Position numbers and translations under genes: made by a program. Under the pieces are notes generated by a model. That model searched no databases. It was not told the origin of the DNA and was given only the letters and a program-made list of their open reading frames with translations. DNA of 64,000 bases from Mesaphorura yosii (Eukaryota > Arthropoda > Collembola > Poduromorpha > Tullbergiidae). Below, in pieces: positions 14,501 to 29,500 of the stretch; position 1 is the first letter of the stretch, and every line of letters begins with the position of its first letter. The DNA lies in the NCBI GenBank assembly GCA_009869945.1, contig WIXG01000123.1, forward strand, positions 1 to 64,000, in the 5' to 3' direction.

Positions 14501-17500
14501 TAGGTGGGTCCATCAATTTTTAAGTAGAGTCTTGTATTGGATTTACTAAATGGACAATGAAGGTCTGAGGTCAAATAATCTCACAGTCGTCGCTGTAATA
14601 AACGTGAAATGTGGACCTGGTCTTTCGTGGGTTGCTGTCCGCCTCCGTCGCATTGTTATCCATGCATGCATTTCCACTTTATTCCGGCCTGAGCTTCCCG
14701 TGTCGTGCTTGTGAGCTTTTTCGATTTAAATGAGCTGTCTGTAGACAATGATCTCTATTTCGGGAATGACGTGCCGAGGCGTGACGATGATGAAGTACAC
14801 AATACAAAATGATGGGATCTTCGAGTGTACGGGTTTTTGGCGCTTAGCGTGGGGTGAGATTTCATAATGATAGGGGGCTGACGCGCGCGTGCCGTATTTA
14901 ACCTGGAGCCACGCCGTAGTTGGCAATTTCAAGTTGTATGAAAGCTTACCTCCAGTGCTCAGCACAGCGCCATTTGCACACGCGAAGTAACTGGAACTGG
15001 GACGGAAAAGTTAGGCACGAGTAAAGCGTAATAATAGCATCAGGATGACGAGTTCCTCTCATTTCAAAACAAAATGTTCGAAAGATGAAACGGAGAAGAA
15101 AAGGAAATAAAAGCCGAGAAGAAAATAAGAAAGTTACAACTTCCTCGTTTATTTTATTTCATCTCCTTTCACTTCACTCTAGCCTGCCATCTCGATCTCG
15201 ATCTAGCGCCTTCGCAAATTTTCCGCTACTTGTGCATGTTGGCTGTTCTCCTTTTCATCTCTCAAGTGTTTGCAGAAATAAGAACAAGGTTCGCTGCATT
15301 GGGATCGCATGCCACTCGCGTTTTGTTGTTGGTGCATGCATGCGTGGAATTTATTCAACCGACTTTGAAATGAGCTTTGTTCTGTTCTGTTCTTCTTTAA
15401 ATGAGCTGAATGCAAAATATGGAAAAGATGAACTCCAAATACAAGTTAATATTTCCGATAGCCAGTATTCGAACGTGAGTTTCAAAAGAATAAACGTGCG
15501 CGTTTGCATCTCTAATGCCCATATTTGCCGAGTTTTTCCACTATGATACTAATTAAACTATTTCGATTCTGGTGCTCAAAACAGAGTGCAATCGGCATCA
15601 ATTTCTTTTCGTAATTTTTCAAAGGCAGGGGCGATTGGGCTCCTGCTTTAAGAAAGCGCTGGAAGGCAATAATAATTGCTGTACCTTAGCGCGCCGCTCT
15701 AGAAAGAGATAACAGTTGCTATTCAGATGCTTCGCCGCTAATTGTCCCATATTATGGAAAAGTTTAAAAAGGCATGCGATTTCTAGCCAAGCTATTGAGC
15801 ATGAGTACTCATGATGACTTCCAGGGGCAGCCACAGAGTTGCTTTTGGTTTCGCAAGCTTCTGCTGCCAGGAAATTGGTGCTCACCTTCACCAATGTTTA
15901 TCGTAGCGCTCTGAGGCTCTTAACGCGAGTTGATTTAATTTTACGTGAAAACTGAAATCCCTCACCACGGCCACATTGTGCGCCCCACCTTTCCCTAAGC
16001 TCGCTTTCGCGTTCGTGGCCATTACAGTCTCAAACTGTCAAGTCCAAACTTGACATCTGCACCTGTGATGCACACTAATGGCTATGGCTGCAAAATTCAT
16101 TTTCATAACCTAACCTCCCGGCGCCCCATCCACTGCTACTGAGGTGCCTGTCATTCAGATGACTTGTGTATTATTCCAACGTCGTAATCCATTTTTAATC
16201 TAATCCCTGTACTACGTCAATCACTCCGCCTTGTGTATCGTGCGTGCTCTTTCATCTTCATCTTGCTCCACTTTCCTCTCCGATGGCGAATATTTAGTAT
16301 CCATATTTTATTAGTACACCCGACTTGATTGACTTTTATTGAATTTTCTCACCTTTTCACATGTAAATTTATAAATTGCTATTTCCAACTTTTACTCTAC
16401 CCTGCTCCTGTCTGCCCAACGTTCGCCCTTTAGAGTTAGCCTTAAACTATAGACTAGGTCTCATTTCATTCAAAGCGTGCCGCCTGAAGCCGACCATTTC
16501 TTCATTTCATGTCGTGTGTACGTCTGAGTGTTTAGTGTAGTCAAGTCTGACTGAATGTTTTTCGTGATTTCTCCAATTCATGTGTTAATGCGAATCCGTA
16601 ACTTTTACGTAGTTTGTGGTTGACCATTTCCTAACAACTCTTGAAAATTTCTAACCGCTCCAGCGTGCTATGCGAAAATGAAACTAATCTGCTACATCAT
16701 TTTCTCTCCCCAACCCGCAGGACGAAGAGCAATCAGCGTTGGATGAAGCTTCGAACCACGGTCCAGCTCTCGGGTGCCATCTCGTCGACCATTCAAAAGA
16801 AGACGCCGCTGAAACGTGAAGACTCTTTTCTAAAACGATTCTCGACACGACAAATTCCTGAGGCTCAGGTAAATTGATCTTAAAAACTTATGCTAAAATT
16901 GTGCCGTACATGAAGTTGCAAGTTGCAAGCATGTCGTGGTAGAAGACATCGGCTAGGCTCGACTCTTTTTGCATACAACATTTTGCACACTGAATCTTAC
17001 TAAACCATGTCATTGGACGAATAAAACGATTAATTTTATATTGTAACGGAGTTGCGGAGGATTGGTCATCGTCAGCACAAAGTTATCACGGCAGCTGCTA
17101 CAGCAGCGATGTTTAGCGGTCATTCATCAGTCTACGCTCAGAGTTGCCATCTGGATGTCTGGCAGACGGTAGCAGCTGCCAGCCTTTCGAAAAAGCGATA
17201 AATTAATGTCAATATTCAGAGCCCACGCGGGTGCTGGCACTGGCCAGTCATTTATTACTCAATAATAATTCAGTTTACAACGTCCATAAATCAACCGGTC
17301 GGGTTCGTCGACGAGTGCGTCGCGGGCTTTGAAAACTGCACAGAATTTGCTGGCATATACTCGGGCTAATTAAGAAAATTCATTTTCGAAGGGTTCAAAG
17401 GTCCAGAATCGGATCACCAAAGCCATTGTCGTTGTCTGGCCGCTCGGTTGTTTCCATAGCCACTGAGACTCAATGCATTGCATTCTAATTTTATGGTTAA

Positions 17501-20500
17501 TCTGGACCAGTGAGCCAGATCAAAGATCACCGACCACAGTAAAGTGCAGTCGTGTTCGCCGTTGTCTGAATCTGCGTCCTGTGTTTGGTTTATGGCGAAG
17601 AAACACCGACCAGATCAGATCTGCGACTGTGATCTGATGCATGCAAAGAGAAAGACAAGAAAAAAGAAAGTTTATTTTTATGACACAACCCGTTTCTTAC
17701 TTTCTCTTTCGTGTCTTGTCCTCGTGCCACGACGTGCTCTCTGCTCTTAGCATGCAGCATGAATAGTGACACGAGTAGTCTTCCATTTCGTCATATCTTA
17801 TTACTCGATTGGATGGGCCGAACATACAAATGAAGATAATGTTATGAGTCCACACTGTGATGTACGTGGAGCAAGCGGCGAGCAGCGAGCAAGAGTAAAA
17901 ATGAGAGATCATAAAATTTGATCTACAATAATTTGTTCGGTGTCTCCTCCGGTCTGCACTGCGTTTTGGTTTAGGCGCATATGAGCATAATGGGAGCAGA
18001 CGGGCGGCGACTGACACAGGGCACGCGGCAGTCGCAAGTCATGGCTTGGGCCCAACATTCGGCTTCGGTCACGACAAGGCAAGGCAGCAGTCATGGTTTT
18101 ATGTCACGAGTCCGAAAGACACGACTCCGAACTACTCCGAGTCCGAAAGTCACAAGTTCGAATTACTGCAAGCAACTGTGGCAGATAAAAATTAGGCTGT
18201 GTACTGGGAACATACCCGAATCACAAAAAATTATTCTTTTATGCTCTTGACAACTCTAGCCTTCTTAACCGACGGTGACATACTTCCAGCATTATCAATC
18301 TATGATCTAACTTTCAATCAACACATCATGCGCGGACCGTGTCCATTCGCTTGGTGTTTGATTTTAATTTAAGAATGAAATTACTCACTATTATCTCTTA
18401 AGGTAGAATCTTGACTCTGGCACTTCGATTCGGACTTCTGACTTTCGGACTCAAGTACAGTCGGACTAAACGACCATTCGGACTGAAAGTAGTTCGGGGT
18501 TGTGTCTTTCGCACTCCTGACGGTACACGGCAGTCATGACCATAGCCATTTGTTTTATATTCAATGTAATTTGTAATGCTGTTAGTGTCAATTTGATTTG
18601 CACAATATTTCAATTGGAACAATAAAATACGCTAAACGTAGAACAACATATGAGATCGTTTTGTTTTATTGCCGTACAACTTGAGAAACTTTTGCCAGAA
18701 TGCGCTTCGATTTAGGATAATTAATCCGATTGCTGCTGAGACTGTGTGTCGAATTTAGACAGCATCTGCCAATGACACTCTCGAGCTCCAGAAATTTGAA
18801 TTGCCATAAACTTCAATCATGTCAAGTGCGACGGCTGCCTGTATTGAATATCAAAGAATTTGATTTGACAGCTCTCAACCACTCTAGTAATGCCTTTTGA
18901 GGTGTCGCCATCGTATTTCAGGCGTGCATACAGCAAAGTGGCTCGGGAATGCGACGGAGATCTCAGAACTTTTAATCCTGGAAGTAAACTCCCGAGAATG
19001 CAAAGAAAAGCCTATTCAACAAATTTCGATGGCACAAATTCCGAATGTGAATAGAACATTTCTGCCGACTGAAAATCGATTAAAGCAACTTTCTTCGAGT
19101 GCTGAATCTTTCATTTTTCATATGTTTTGTTATGCATCTGTATTGGATCGCCTATTTGATGTTGACTTCGTGTGTTATTTTTATATTTTGTATGCATTTA
19201 AGCCTAGGACGAGCTGAAATTGTGTATTTTGAATAAGATAACTTTCTTTGATATCCTCCGTGCATGCTTTGAGTGTATCACGTAAATTGTTCACTTGTGA
19301 AATGCGAGTACGAAAGAAATCTGTCTGAAATCTGTGTGGTTTATAAATAATGCATCGATGTGGGAAGATGGCGCATTCAATTACTACCGGCTTTTTAGAT
19401 ATGGCAATTTAAAAATCACGGCGCACGCACAGCCTTGAATTTAGGTTCAAAGTTATGCGTGGCTCACATTTAATCGCGGTGATTAAATCCTGCAAAAAAA
19501 ATTAAGAAGACCGATGCTTGCAAGATGAATGAATGGACAGGAATTAATGGGATCTATTTTTCGAATGCATTTTCTACAGGAGCACTCAAGAACAGTAAAT
19601 CTCACGAACTGCACCTCAGACGAGTTTTTTATGCAAAATGTAAATAAAACTTAGTCGCCTGTCTCTTGACAAGCAGGATTTGCATTTATTTACTAATAAT
19701 TAATGCAGTTAGCGGCGCAAGCAATTTATCTGTGTTTCTGATTATGTATTTCGGGAAGCGAATCTTTTCTAATAACAAGATTCGTAGTAATCAGCACGAA
19801 GAGTGACATTTTGACTGCTGAAATGACGTCAATGAGCTTGCATGTGCAAAAGCTGAAATTTGTTACTCTGCCTGCCTTGTCTGTTTATCTCTTCGGACGC
19901 AAAATTCATTCACATTCAGTTTATGTGCGCACTGGACTATGACTCGATGGGAGATGAAATATACGAGCAAACTAGTACGTGCAACCAAAAACAAAGCATG
20001 GCACAAGTGCATGTATGTCATGTCATTAAATGCACGTATATCAAAAGATTGTTCAAGTAAGAAGATAGCTTAAGTCGGGAAAGTTTTCTCTTTTGGGTGA
20101 ACTCAAACTTTTGCCGAGCGAAGCTGAAGGAAAGCAGAAAGAAAGCCGTCTGGATTGCTTCCAGAACTCTTTCCGCTTTCCTCTGACAGACAAACGCAAA
20201 AGAAAAAAGAGCAAAAATTTTAATCTAATGCAGTTGCTGTTTCGTTGCAAGTATTTATGGAATGCGATTCACTGCGGTTTCCACTTCCAGGAAACTGACC
20301 AGAATAAATTGCGCCCGCTCGGTGTCCTAAGCTGGCGTTTAAAATACGATTCGTTTTCGCACAATTGCAATCTCAGTTTCGGTTGATATTTATTTTGCTC
20401 ACTCAATTTACCCCGACCGGGAGACTTGAGCCCGCTCCAAGTTTTAATCCACAAATTAGATTTCTTCCAACTTCGCTGCGTGCTAGTTATTTATGTATTT

Positions 20501-23500
20501 TTTTCATTCATAGCAACGGTGCAAGCTTCTCCACTGTTAGATTTATTAACTTTCCACACTTAATGAAGCTGAGCCTTTCTTCCGGGTCCTGATAAAATTT
20601 AGGTAGTAACACGTTGAATATCTCATGGGTTAATAGCACAACGTTCTCGTATCGCGAGATCAGTCGCATTCCCTTTTCTTGTCCTTCCTTCCTGTCTCAG
20701 AATTCAGATCGTTACGAATTACGACGACGACGAGCTCGGCAAAGATTCCAATTTGTTGAGTCAGCATCGGTGTGGCAGAGAATCTAAAAAGTTTAGTTCG
20801 GCTTTCTCCTTCAACCACGAATAAAATCTATACTCCTTTGCGCTGCAGAATTCTTTGCATTCACACAATCTGTAGAAGCACTCCAATACTAGCTCCGCAT
20901 TTACAACGCTTTTGGACAGGTACGCCGTACAATACAAGCCAAAACACAGGCCGTCTTTACATTTTGTGTGCATGACTGACTTTCTCCATTGCCCATGTAC
21001 ATGTGGTTATGATTTTCACTATTAATCCGATTTCCAACTAATCCTAAGCCTGAAACTGAACTCGGCTCACGACTTTCTCGTTCGAGGTAATTAATAATTT
21101 CATGGCTTAGGAAGTGGCATGTTACAACATTTGGCATTGTCCCCATTTCCTTTGTCATTGTCGGTGTGTACGACACGGCACTGGGAATAATAATACCTAC
21201 TTTAGAATTCATTCGAGACAATTCACTCGCAGACAGGGAACAAGAGCAGGGGACCGCCTCCATTCTTCCGGACACTGTTCGCTGCATGCATAATGGACAT
21301 ATTATGCTTGCTTGCTTGCTCGGAGCAAGCAAGCAATTTGAGTTTTCCATGAAAGTGTTCAGCTACTGGTCTGCATTATGCGAGACTCGAATTGGATCCG
21401 CGATCCGCTGTGCTGAAATGCTATGTGGCTGCAGATTGTTGTAGACTTATGCTATATGCTTCATTTCTCCGTGCCTTGACCATAGTCTAATATTAAATTA
21501 CTGCGAACTCTTCTTCTGAGAACCGCAGCGATGCCAAAGACGCGAATGATATGTTGGGTTGCATTGCCGTCATTCGTCAGTCCAGCCGTGTAATTGACTT
21601 TCACCAATTTCCGTTCTGGCAGCGTTCTTTAGCCGCCGCACTACAGGCAAGACATCAAAGGTGCATTACCAGGAATTGGATTTAGGATTTGTTTTCCAAA
21701 TCTTTCCAAATTTCTGACCAGCTTTCTTGGAAGTCTGTAGACTCCTTTTCCTTCCTTGCAAGATTTCTGCTGTCGATGAGTGACAGAATGTCGGTCAGAT
21801 TACAAACGCAGTAAATATTTACTCCATCTTTCAGCCATAACAAAATGTTACGCTGCACCGTATTATTTATATTTTGCTGGTGATGAAGGATAATGCTGAA
21901 TACAAACGTGGTTAGGACAGCACGATTGATTGATGCTTTCCGAATGCACATTCGCATTAATGTTCCCGTAGTGTAAACATACAATACGAGTAAGTCCAGT
22001 CGCACGAGCGGTCCTTCCTACCTAACCATTACGCTGATGCCTAATCGCGTTATCGCGATTAGTGCTTCTTAGAAGTCAAATCCAAGATCAAAGAACATTA
22101 TTTCTTGGAACTTGGAGAGCTCAATGGTTTCACTGATTGCGAATTGCGTTGCACGTCGTTTAGTAACCGTGTTCGTTTGGCTTCTGTTGATCTCCCAATA
22201 TGGTGGCCGTTTAACTTGTATTCGCATGTTTCCTGTTGGTGAGAGCGTTATAGCTCGATTTGGAAGTGGACGATTGACAAGTGTATGGATTGCGATGGGC
22301 GTTGTATCGATCGCGATTTGGATGACAGGTCACAGATTCTTACGTGGCCCTCTTGCCATTTCCGCCCACATCCACGGCTGACTCAGAAACCGAATTGAGG
22401 TGAACGCTTGGATATGGAATGGTGGTCATTTTAGGATTCGAGAAGATGAATCTTCTCTGTGCAATTACTCCAACAATAAAATTAGATCCTGGGCATGAGC
22501 ATGGGCATTCATATGGAAAAGTGGGTTAATTTGGTTTTCGGGGTAAATTACGCCATTTCTATTCCGCATCCATTCTGTCTCGGGTCGCAAGACCACGTCG
22601 TTCCGTTGGACCACGTGGTCCGACGATCTGTTCGCCAATAGCATCGAGATTCAGCCTATTCGGTCATTATATCAACAAGCGAATAAAAGAAATGCACAGA
22701 ACTTATCGGTCCATGCCCACATATTTTGCAACGACTAAACGTCATACCTCGTAAGCGTGTAGAGTTGAAAGCACTGTAACTTTGTTGTATTCTTTTCTCT
22801 TTTCAAGTTCAATGGAAGTCAAACTGAAGATCTGCAGGGTACAAGATTCTGTCTTGTAAGTTACAAAAATAATCATAATCTCATACCGTGTAACCGTAAT
22901 CGTAACCGTGTCGATGTTCTCTTGCTCTTATTCTTTCTCACTTTTTCATACTTCATTGTACGTGTTTCTGCACTTCATGCACTCGTCCAATTCTCTAGTC
23001 TCTCCGGTCAATTTTGTTTGAGCGTTATTTCTATCGTTTATTGCACACGCTTTCCACTGTTTGGAGAATCTGACGATAGAACCTTAAAGTATGCAGTGAT
23101 TTCCTCTGATTTCCGTGTCTACGACTTCCAGTCGGTGTCAGTCAAGTCACTCCTCGAGTTTATGATGAAAAATTCCTGCGTGGCAGTGTGGAATATGATT
23201 TATGGCAAAGTAAATTGCTCGGCTTAGGAAATATCGCATCGGAGTCGTAATGATTAATATAATCGAGTCTGACGTCCTTGTGAGTCAGTGGCAAAAGTGG
23301 CATGAATATGCATGAATGGAGTTGACGGATCCTCTCTTGTCGCGTTCAAGAAGCGTGCACTGCACAAAAAATTGATTTCTCCGCAGAATATTGCAAGCGT
23401 TACTCGTGTGGTGTGTGAAGCTGATCTTAAGAACAATCTTCGCCTACTACACTTTGCCCAGCCGATGTACTGCTCATCCATCCGTCCGTAGACCGACGAC

Positions 23501-26500
23501 GTCTCATGTATCTCGTTCAGCTCATTTCCGCCGTCATCCGAGATCACTTTACTCCATTTCGCCATTTCATATAACGACAGCGACGAGAGAATCGACTTGT
23601 ACACGTGCGGAAGTGCTTTCGCCTTGCATGCATTATGCATTCATCGTGCAAACAACTTGGATGTGTCCTTCTTGTAGGTAATTACGGTTTAATGACATTG
23701 GTCATTGTGACCAAGATCATGGCAATGGCGATTGCAATTTCGTGCACACGTAAAGCATCGCACAGCATGAAAATACGAGGACATGCAGACGAAGATCATG
23801 CCGAGAAAGCGACTACGACACACTTAATTCCTGTTTTATAAAGAGCCAAACATTTCCAGACAGATCGAACGCCATTTGTGAAGTCTTTATCGTCAACACA
23901 CGAATCTTAGGCAGTTTCACTGCGGTATTGGCATAGCGAAAGCAAATGTGCCTTTCCACGGCCTAGTCGCCCACGGTGGAAGATTGTCTCTTATTATTTG
24001 TGGCGGTGTTTGTTTTGCGTGCCTGCACTTTATAAATATTTGTCAACTCCCTGTCCACGAGTTCATCTCGTGTAATCCGAGTTGTATTTTTGTGTCTGTG
24101 TTGCAGGAGACTTTTGAGGTTGGAGAAGATGACGGACTAGGTGGCCTCGGTGGTGGTCAGAAAGTGAGACGGAAGAAGAAACCCAGTCTTCCTCGCTCCG
24201 TCGTGAATCCCGACGGAAACTTCTACTTCTACTGGCTCATGATACTCACAGCCTGTGTTCTTTACAACCTCTGGACTCTCATCGTGAGAGAGAGCTTTCC
24301 TGAACTCCAGGTCAGTCAGTGTTTATTACCACAAAATCACATCACACCAGCCGACATGGCAGGATCTGGCGACATGACATGCGCCAATTTGTTCGGACGT
24401 GGCTTCCCGTGTCCTAATATATTATTATTGCATTTCGCATGTCACTCTGCATCTGCGCAACGCAGTGAATGACATGTGGCACACTCGCGTGAGGCCAAAA
24501 GATATTAACAGACCAAACTTTCCTCACAAGAGAACATGCAGTCGAAAGACAAAGCAATAACAATCTTAATCGCGCAAATGCGACAACTTTCTCCAGTCCA
24601 ATTTCCGAGCATTTACAATTGTTATGATTTGTGAAGGCAGTACAATGGAGAGACTAACTTCAAAACTTTGTAACAGAGATCCATCGGAATTTTTACTTCC
24701 GAAATTGACTTTTAAGAATTATGGCGTTGACTGAGATGCTTTTGTTGGTTTTTGTGCAATTACAGGCAGATGGTCAGCTCGTGTACTGGATTTTGGCAGA
24801 TGCGTTCTGTGACCTCATTTTTCTTCTTGACATTGCCGTCCAATTTCGTACTGGTTATTTGGAGCAAGGCCTCATGGTCTACAAAACAAAAAAGTTGGCG
24901 AAGCACTACATGAATTCGAGACCCTTCTGTCTGGACCTCGTCTCACTCACGCCCACAGATCTTGCCCAATTCTATTTTGGTATCCATCCCATGTTCAGGT
25001 TCGACCCGGAACTCATAACCACTCGCTCTACGGCGCAATGCGTCTTAATTAATTGTAAATTGTCCATTGTTTGCCTGCCGCAGGGTGCCGCGTTTCATGA
25101 AAATATATCGCATTTACAAGTACTACTACATGGTGGAGTCACGGACCGTGTACCCAAACATTTGGCGCGTCGTGAACCTCATCCACATCCTTCTGCTCCT
25201 TGCTCACTGGTTCGCCTGTTTCTATTACCTGCTCTCAGAGGCCGAGGGCTTCGAAGGCCACTGGGTGTACCCCAACCCGGAGATTCACTCGGCGTTCAAT
25301 TCAGTCACGCGGAAGTATCTGGGCTCGCTGTACTGGTCTACTCTCACGCTGACCACCATCGGTGACCTTCCGACGCCCTACTCAAATTGGCAGTAAGTTC
25401 GAAGCATGCGGTGCTGTTTTCGCTGTCCTTTGGCTCCAGGGATCCAGACCAAAATCAAATTCGATACTTCATCATTCCTCCGTAATTTTATTCCGGTTTA
25501 TTCGAACCCCTGCCTCGGACACGTGCGCGACACACAAATGCAAAACAAGTCCCTTAGCCGCACGCGACGTCCAATCATTTTTGTCGTCCGGCAGCAGCGG
25601 TTGAACAGTTGCTTGAAATGAGGCCACTCTTTGCCTCCTCACTGCTTCTCCGTTTCTTATCTCTCAATACACGATTACTGTTATTATTGAGATAGTTTGG
25701 CTGGTTCATTCATTCATTCCTGGCGAGATAGCTCGCAAGCGGAGAGGTTCGCATACAATGTACTTGTTCGCTCAGGACGACAATCACAAAGTTAATTTAT
25801 GGGCTCTCTTGCCAAGACGGCATAGAGAAAGAAACAAAAACTTTCTCTCGTTCACCGTGCTGAGCTGAGCTGGCTGCGTGCTTGCGAATTGTGAACTGCG
25901 AATTGAGGGAAAGAAAGAACTTTTCCCTCGACCAACTTTCTCCTGCACAGGAGCCACGCGTAATGGTTTCTCTCCTGAGCAGAGTGGCACGGCGACAACG
26001 GAGAGATGATGATATAACTGTCTTACGGGAGGCGGCAGCGTCCCGAAAGCAATTCAGAATCGGAACGACCAACGACCATGGCCAAGAGTAAAGTACTTTA
26101 CTTAACTCGGCATTATATCATGTAATTTCTATAGAAAAAGTAAGGCAATAAAGTTGTCGTTGTCGCGTCACCAGAAATTCGAAGGCCAAACCTGCCTGAG
26201 ACACGAGTGGGACTTTTTCCGCCTCGCCTCGCTCAGCTTTTCCTTTCTTCTTGGTCATTTAACTAAAGCGCACTTTGGCTATGACAATTGCAATCGTAAT
26301 CGTTTGAATTAATTTTCTCGGTCACTGATTGATGGGTCCCAAACGGCGCAGCGCTTAAATGAATAATTTCACTACCCAAATTGAATTATTCATATTAGCG
26401 GTGACGCGTAATTTATGACCAATTGTTTGTTATGTATTTATTTCCCGCTCACGACAGACTTGGGAATAGACAGTCGCTTTTCAATCCGAAGGCCAACGTG

Positions 26501-29500
26501 ATCTTCCGGAATCACACTCACTCGAGGCTGCACTACCTCAAGTCGAACAACGCGTTAGTCCCGTTGAATTTAATCCGAGTACAATGTGCAAAGTGCTATT
26601 GATTATGGCACGGAGAAGATGCGGAGAGATCAGCAGTGGTAGAAATATATTCCTGAGCCAAATTTTCATCTCTGATTCCTCCGCGCGCTGCAAATGTTCT
26701 TAATGCATTTTTGCCCGGTCGGTCGAATCATTCGTCATTCTTGGCATTGTTTTCCATAACTTTCACTCTTCGTTTCTCCTGGAAGGCTGTTCGTTTGCGT
26801 TTCTCGTGCTCCCACTCTACTCGCAATTACATCCCGCGGTCCGTCATTGAATGGATGAGCCAGCCAGACAGCACACAAGTCCCACTCGCACTCGTCTTGA
26901 CTTTCTGCGCGAAATTCGCACGCTACGAAAATGAATTATCGCGAGAGCAATGAACGTTTGAAATACTTGATAAAAAAGACGCTTAATTTCGTTGAGGTTT
27001 CGCATCGCACCGGAAAAGTTGAGGAGAATATTCGTGAGAACTTTCCGCGTCACGGCGAGAGAGCAAAAGACAAAAGTTTTCGAACAGCCTTCAACCGAGA
27101 AAGTGAAAAGTGTTGGAATAATTTTTATTCGTTTTCTTTTCGGAATTCATAAAATTTTCGGCCGCCTTGAATTGTTTGCCGTTTCATTTGCAGTTACGCA
27201 TGCAAATGACTGGGGCTCATGTTTTTATAACGGCCAATCTGCATGATTCGCTCGTAAATTCGGAACACACGACTAATCTGTTCGAAGACTTCTCGGAAAG
27301 ATCTCTCCTCATCTTTTTCCATGCGCGTGCACAAATTGTATTTTGCATTGGACTAAAACGTACAAAGCTAATTGCATTGTTTGTGTTTTGTGGTGTAGGT
27401 ACCTTTTCACAATTGTGAGTTATTTAATTGGTGTCTTCACTTTTGCCACAATAGTCGGTAAGTCAATTCTTCGTGCTCGACGCGCGGCTTCGTGAGACGT
27501 GGATGAGATTGTGATAGTGCGTAAGGCTCTAGTCGGGCTCGTGAACGCGATGATGATGAACGAAGACAGCGATTGAAAGTCCAGTGGGACTCCCTCGTGC
27601 TCTGCTTTTCCGGTGTACAATTTCCATTTCTAATAATAAATAAAGGCACGGCGATGCGCAGCCGAAGCTGCACTTCTGGGAAACGGATACCCGAAGATGA
27701 GTTTTCGTGTCTGCCGTGCCAAATTGTACGGCAAGGCAAGCACGGACACGTACACAATTCAGCATTAAGAAACTTGTTCGTGTACTCATGTACACGAACA
27801 TAACATGAGTATGGGAGATAAGAATTTCACACGTCACAATCACATCTCCACATCTCGCTTTATGACACGCTTGCGTATTGCAATGCATTGTCTAGTGAAA
27901 AAGTGACACAAGTCCGCCTCCTTTTGTTTACGTTTTCCAGGACAAGTTGGGAACGTGATTACGAATCGCAATGCAAATCGGCTGGAATTTGAAAGACTTT
28001 TGGTGAGGAACGCAATTTGCGTGGTCGCCTTTAGTTTCCGCGTGCTTGATTCTGGGCTGCCGGAGCTCATAATTGGAATAAGGCCTCTTGTGGCTTATTC
28101 CATCGCTTCTTTCCGCTTTTGATTCTGATTCCGTCTTCCATTCGCATTTAAATTAGAGAATTATATTGAAGCCCAGTCACGCTTGAATTCCTTTGACTTT
28201 GACTTTGAGTACTAGCGCTAAAATTTACACATGTTGGTGACGATGCTTGCAGGATGGAGCCAAGATGTACATGCGACATCACAAAGTCCCTCGCGATATG
28301 CAGCGACGTGTGCTCCGGTGGTACGATTACTCATGGTCCAGGTAAGGTCCTGATTAGATTCGTGCTCTGATTGCCCGAATAGGCCCACAAGTAATTATAA
28401 ACGCAATCACTTCAAGGGGGCGGATCCAAGGAGGTGGTGATATTAATACGGCCTTAGGTTTGTTACCTGATAAGCTCAAAACGGAATTGGCTCTGCACGT
28501 CAACCTCAGCGTTCTCAAAAAGGTAATGCCAAGCAGCCAGTCTCCACGAATGCCTTAATCCAAAATGCCCATTCCCATTTTAGGTGACAATATTTCAAGA
28601 GTGTCAGCCGGAATTTCTGCACGATTTGGTCCTGAAAATGAAGGCTTACATATTTACACCTGGAGATTTAATTTGCCGTAAAGGCGAAGTGGCGCGTGAA
28701 ATGTTTATCATTGCTGACGGAATCCTGGAGGTTATAAGGTAAGGAGATTCCTTGTGCACTTGCGAACTGCGATTTTTTTACGTTGTCACTTTATGATCAG
28801 TAAACAGCAAACATTTCGCTGCGCTATGCTAGAGATTAAGCAATTGGCCAGCAAGTACATCGCATTGTGCAAAGAACGGGTGAAGCCGTTTCGTATTTTA
28901 CTACGAGCTCCGACAAATTCCAATTCCGCTACAAGTTCTATGCAGAGAGTCCACAGTAAAAGTAGAAATTATTTCATAATAAATACACATTTTTATGCTC
29001 CGACATATTGTGGAAGTTTTTTTCTGCGCACTGCTGTTTCGGTTCTTTTATTTATGATCGCATCGTAAATCTTGCGACCCATATATCTACCATTAGTTGC
29101 TGCACCCATGTCAGCAGTCCGCATCTCCGCACTTGGCAACAAAAACTGAAATTCTGCTGGTTGGTCGCTACTCAGTTTGTCCACACTGTGTTATGGCCAT
29201 CATTCGAATTGTTTTATGCACAAGTAATTGGAGTTTCATGAGACAATAAAACTAGCACAGTGCTTCGTTTGCGAATGACGAGCCAAATAAAAATGAATTG
29301 ATTCGGGACCAAATTTATGTCCCACAACGTCAGACAGCAGTGGCGTGGGCCACGTGCCCGACAGGGTCGCTAAAAATGGACACTGTATCCTACACGCGGA
29401 AACGGCAGGCAATAAAACGAATTACTGATGCACATGCGCTTTATCTAATAGAGAACATTTGCTACGAACGACAGAAACCATCCTCAAGTTTGATGACCTA

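Larger units (their letters stand above)
16869..24106 (+). other. Cngl intron, 7.2 kb, containing a MITE-like element
   Basis: The longest intron of the gene. It contains the inverted-repeat element at 18096-18529 and a palindrome at 21308-21336, listed separately. No coding exon could be supported; chance frames include 20901-21350 (-) and 23254-23640 (-). It sits directly before the exon with S1, so it is the likeliest place for an alternative promoter of a short channel isoform (inference). Confidence 0.55.

Noticed and set aside
25700-25725. Short TTCA repeat
   Set aside because: Only about four units; ordinary simple sequence in an intron.
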